In this document: piece after piece, positions 48,934-49,608 of the stretch
Layout of the letters: every line of letters starts with the position of its first letter
Position numbering within the stretch: position 1 is the stretch's first letter
From: Lachnospiraceae bacterium
GTDB lineage: Bacteria > Bacillota > Clostridia > Lachnospirales > Lachnospiraceae
Assembly: GCA_014804245.1 (NCBI GenBank)
Contig: JAAVAE010000022.1
Span: 41,867-91,474, forward strand
Length of the DNA stretch: 49,608 nucleotides
Reading direction: 5' to 3'
Position numbers and translations under genes: made by a program
Notes under the pieces: generated by a model
Told to the model about the DNA's origin: nothing
Databases searched by the model: none
The model's input: the letters and a program-made list of their open reading frames with translations, nothing else

Positions 48934-49608
48934 TCAAAGAACGCTGCCCGGATTTTTGTCTCCCTTCGCCCTGTGATACTCTTCCACCGTTGTTCCAATT
49001 CCTTCACAGGCCCTTTGCAAATCTATTTCAAAATTCTTCATGGCGGCTTCCACACTATTCACAAGCATTTCTGCTTTACCCGCCTTTATTCCTTCGATTC
49101 TTCCCTCGCTTCTGCCTTCTTTTCTGCCTTCTTTTCTTCCCTCGCTTCTTCCTTCTTCTCTTATAAGCGCTTTTTCTTCCCACAGCTGCATATACTTCAC
49201 TCCCATTTTTTCCGAGGCTCTGATTTTTTTGACATTTTCATGGATTAGTTTTATCCTGCTGCTTGCCGTCCGCTCCGCCACTGCATCTGTCGATGAAGCG
49301 ATATATTCCATGAAATCCAGAAATTCCTGTGAAAATTCTTCCTTATTGGTTCCTTTTGTGTTAATAAAAATTCTCGTTGCTCCATCCTCAATCCTTAACT
49401 TGGGACATTCCCTGCAGGTACCTTCAAAAGTATACCGATACAGCCCCTCGCCAAACAGATCAAAGGGCGCTATCAGGATAAAGCAGCTGTCATTGAGCAG
49501 GTTGAAATTTACACACCCAGGCTCAAGCAGGGACACATCCATCTGTGCCTGGTAGTATCTGCTTCTCTTTTTCAGGTTGCCCGTGTCACTTTTCTGCATC
49601 TCGGTGTG
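48934..49608 (-). CDS. Rpn/PD-(D/E)XK-type recombination-promoting nuclease (partial, N-terminus beyond right edge)
   Basis: The frame is open to the right edge with no upstream stop, so the N-terminus lies outside the window. At least 224 residues are visible. It reads HTEMQKSDTGNLKKRSRYYQ, where E-M-Q fits the E-x-Q(K) catalytic pair of the PDDEXK_2 family. Then come FNLLNDSCFILIAPFDLFGE and FINTKGTNKEEFSQEFLDFM, typical of Rpn-type proteins. The C-terminal EGR-rich repeat and coiled region are also characteristic. The function is DNA cleavage linked to recombination. Likely an accessory gene. Confidence 0.8.
   Translation of the reverse strand, partial: HTEMQKSDTGNLKKRSRYYQAQMDVSLLEPGCVNFNLLNDSCFILIAPFDLFGEGLYRYTFEGTCRECPKLRIEDGATRIFINTKGTNKEEFSQEFLDFMEYIASSTDAVAERTASSRIKLIHENVKKIRASEKMGVKYMQLWEEKALIREEGRSEGRKEGRKEGRSEGRIEGIKAGKAEMLVNSVEAAMKNFEIDLQRACEGIGTTVEEYHRAKGDKNPGSVL
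49090..49160 (-). repeat. In-frame EGR-type tandem repeat in the Rpn gene
   Basis: About six imperfect 12-base units encode EGRSEGRKEGRKEGRSEGR. Such repeats are common in this family and may vary in number. Confidence 0.75.

Noticed and set aside
1..49608. CRISPR array, tRNA, rRNA, insertion sequence with inverted ends, or prophage
   Set aside because: I saw no regularly spaced repeats, RNA gene signatures, transposase with ends or phage genes in the window.

Overview
The window looks like a chromosomal segment from a motile, low-to-mid GC Firmicute of the Lachnospiraceae/Clostridia type. This rests on the flgM-flgN-flgK-flgL-fliW-csrA-flaG-fliD gene order, strong AGGAGG-type ribosome sites, FliW/CsrA control, a flagellar sigma factor with TAAA...GCCGATAW promoters, and Rpn/AAA_14-type accessory genes at the right edge. 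Almost every gene lies on the minus strand. The exceptions are upp and one small ORF near the right end.

Layout by position. (1) Positions 1-8.8 kb hold the late flagellar operon. Read in the direction of transcription it is a sigma28-type promoter, flgM, flgN, two flgK genes, flgL, fliW, csrA and a terminator, then a second sigma28-like promoter with flaG and fliD (cut by the left edge). (2) Positions 8.9-11.2 kb hold uracil salvage: uraA (-) and upp (+), diverging from a shared promoter region, with a bidirectional terminator after upp. (3) Positions 11.2-45.6 kb hold one long, nearly gapless minus-strand gene train. It begins with a CDP-glycerol-type transferase and a phosphonate cassette (PEP mutase fused to two nucleotidyltransferase domains, phosphonopyruvate decarboxylase, Fe-type alcohol dehydrogenase, CysC-like kinase). 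It continues through a methyltransferase broken at a poly-G tract, a propeller-like protein, carbamoyltransferase, two alkaline-phosphatase-superfamily enzymes, an SGNH hydrolase, two radical SAM proteins, a TupA-like ATP-grasp protein, WecB and seven glycosyltransferase-like genes. It ends with a CDP-ribitol-type cassette (epimerase, cytidylyltransferase, reductase). (4) Positions 45.6-48.1 kb hold two FkbM-type methyltransferase genes, with near-identical sigma28-type promoters ahead of 45581 and 46862. (5) Positions 48.1-49.6 kb are a decayed edge with fragments of an AAA_14 ATPase gene and of an unidentified gene, a small unknown gene, and the 3' part of an Rpn/PD-(D/E)XK gene.

How it may work together (inference). 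No gene from 11 to 48 kb shows a membrane segment, flippase, polymerase or lipid-priming transferase, so this does not look like a capsule or wall-polymer locus. With sigma28-type promoters and flagellar genes alongside, the best reading is a cytoplasmic pathway that builds an elaborate glycan on flagellin or another filament protein. That glycan could carry CDP-pentitol-derived phosphate, a hydroxyethylphosphonate-type group, carbamoyl, methyl, acyl and amino-acid decorations.

The most unusual property is a small Rossmann-like module (G-x-G-x-x-G start, then often a D-N-D/S motif). It is fused to the N- or C-terminus of about seventeen enzymes of quite different chemistry, and occurs alone in two small genes. 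I know of no described system in which one such module tags nearly every enzyme of a pathway. The flagellin gene itself is not in the window.
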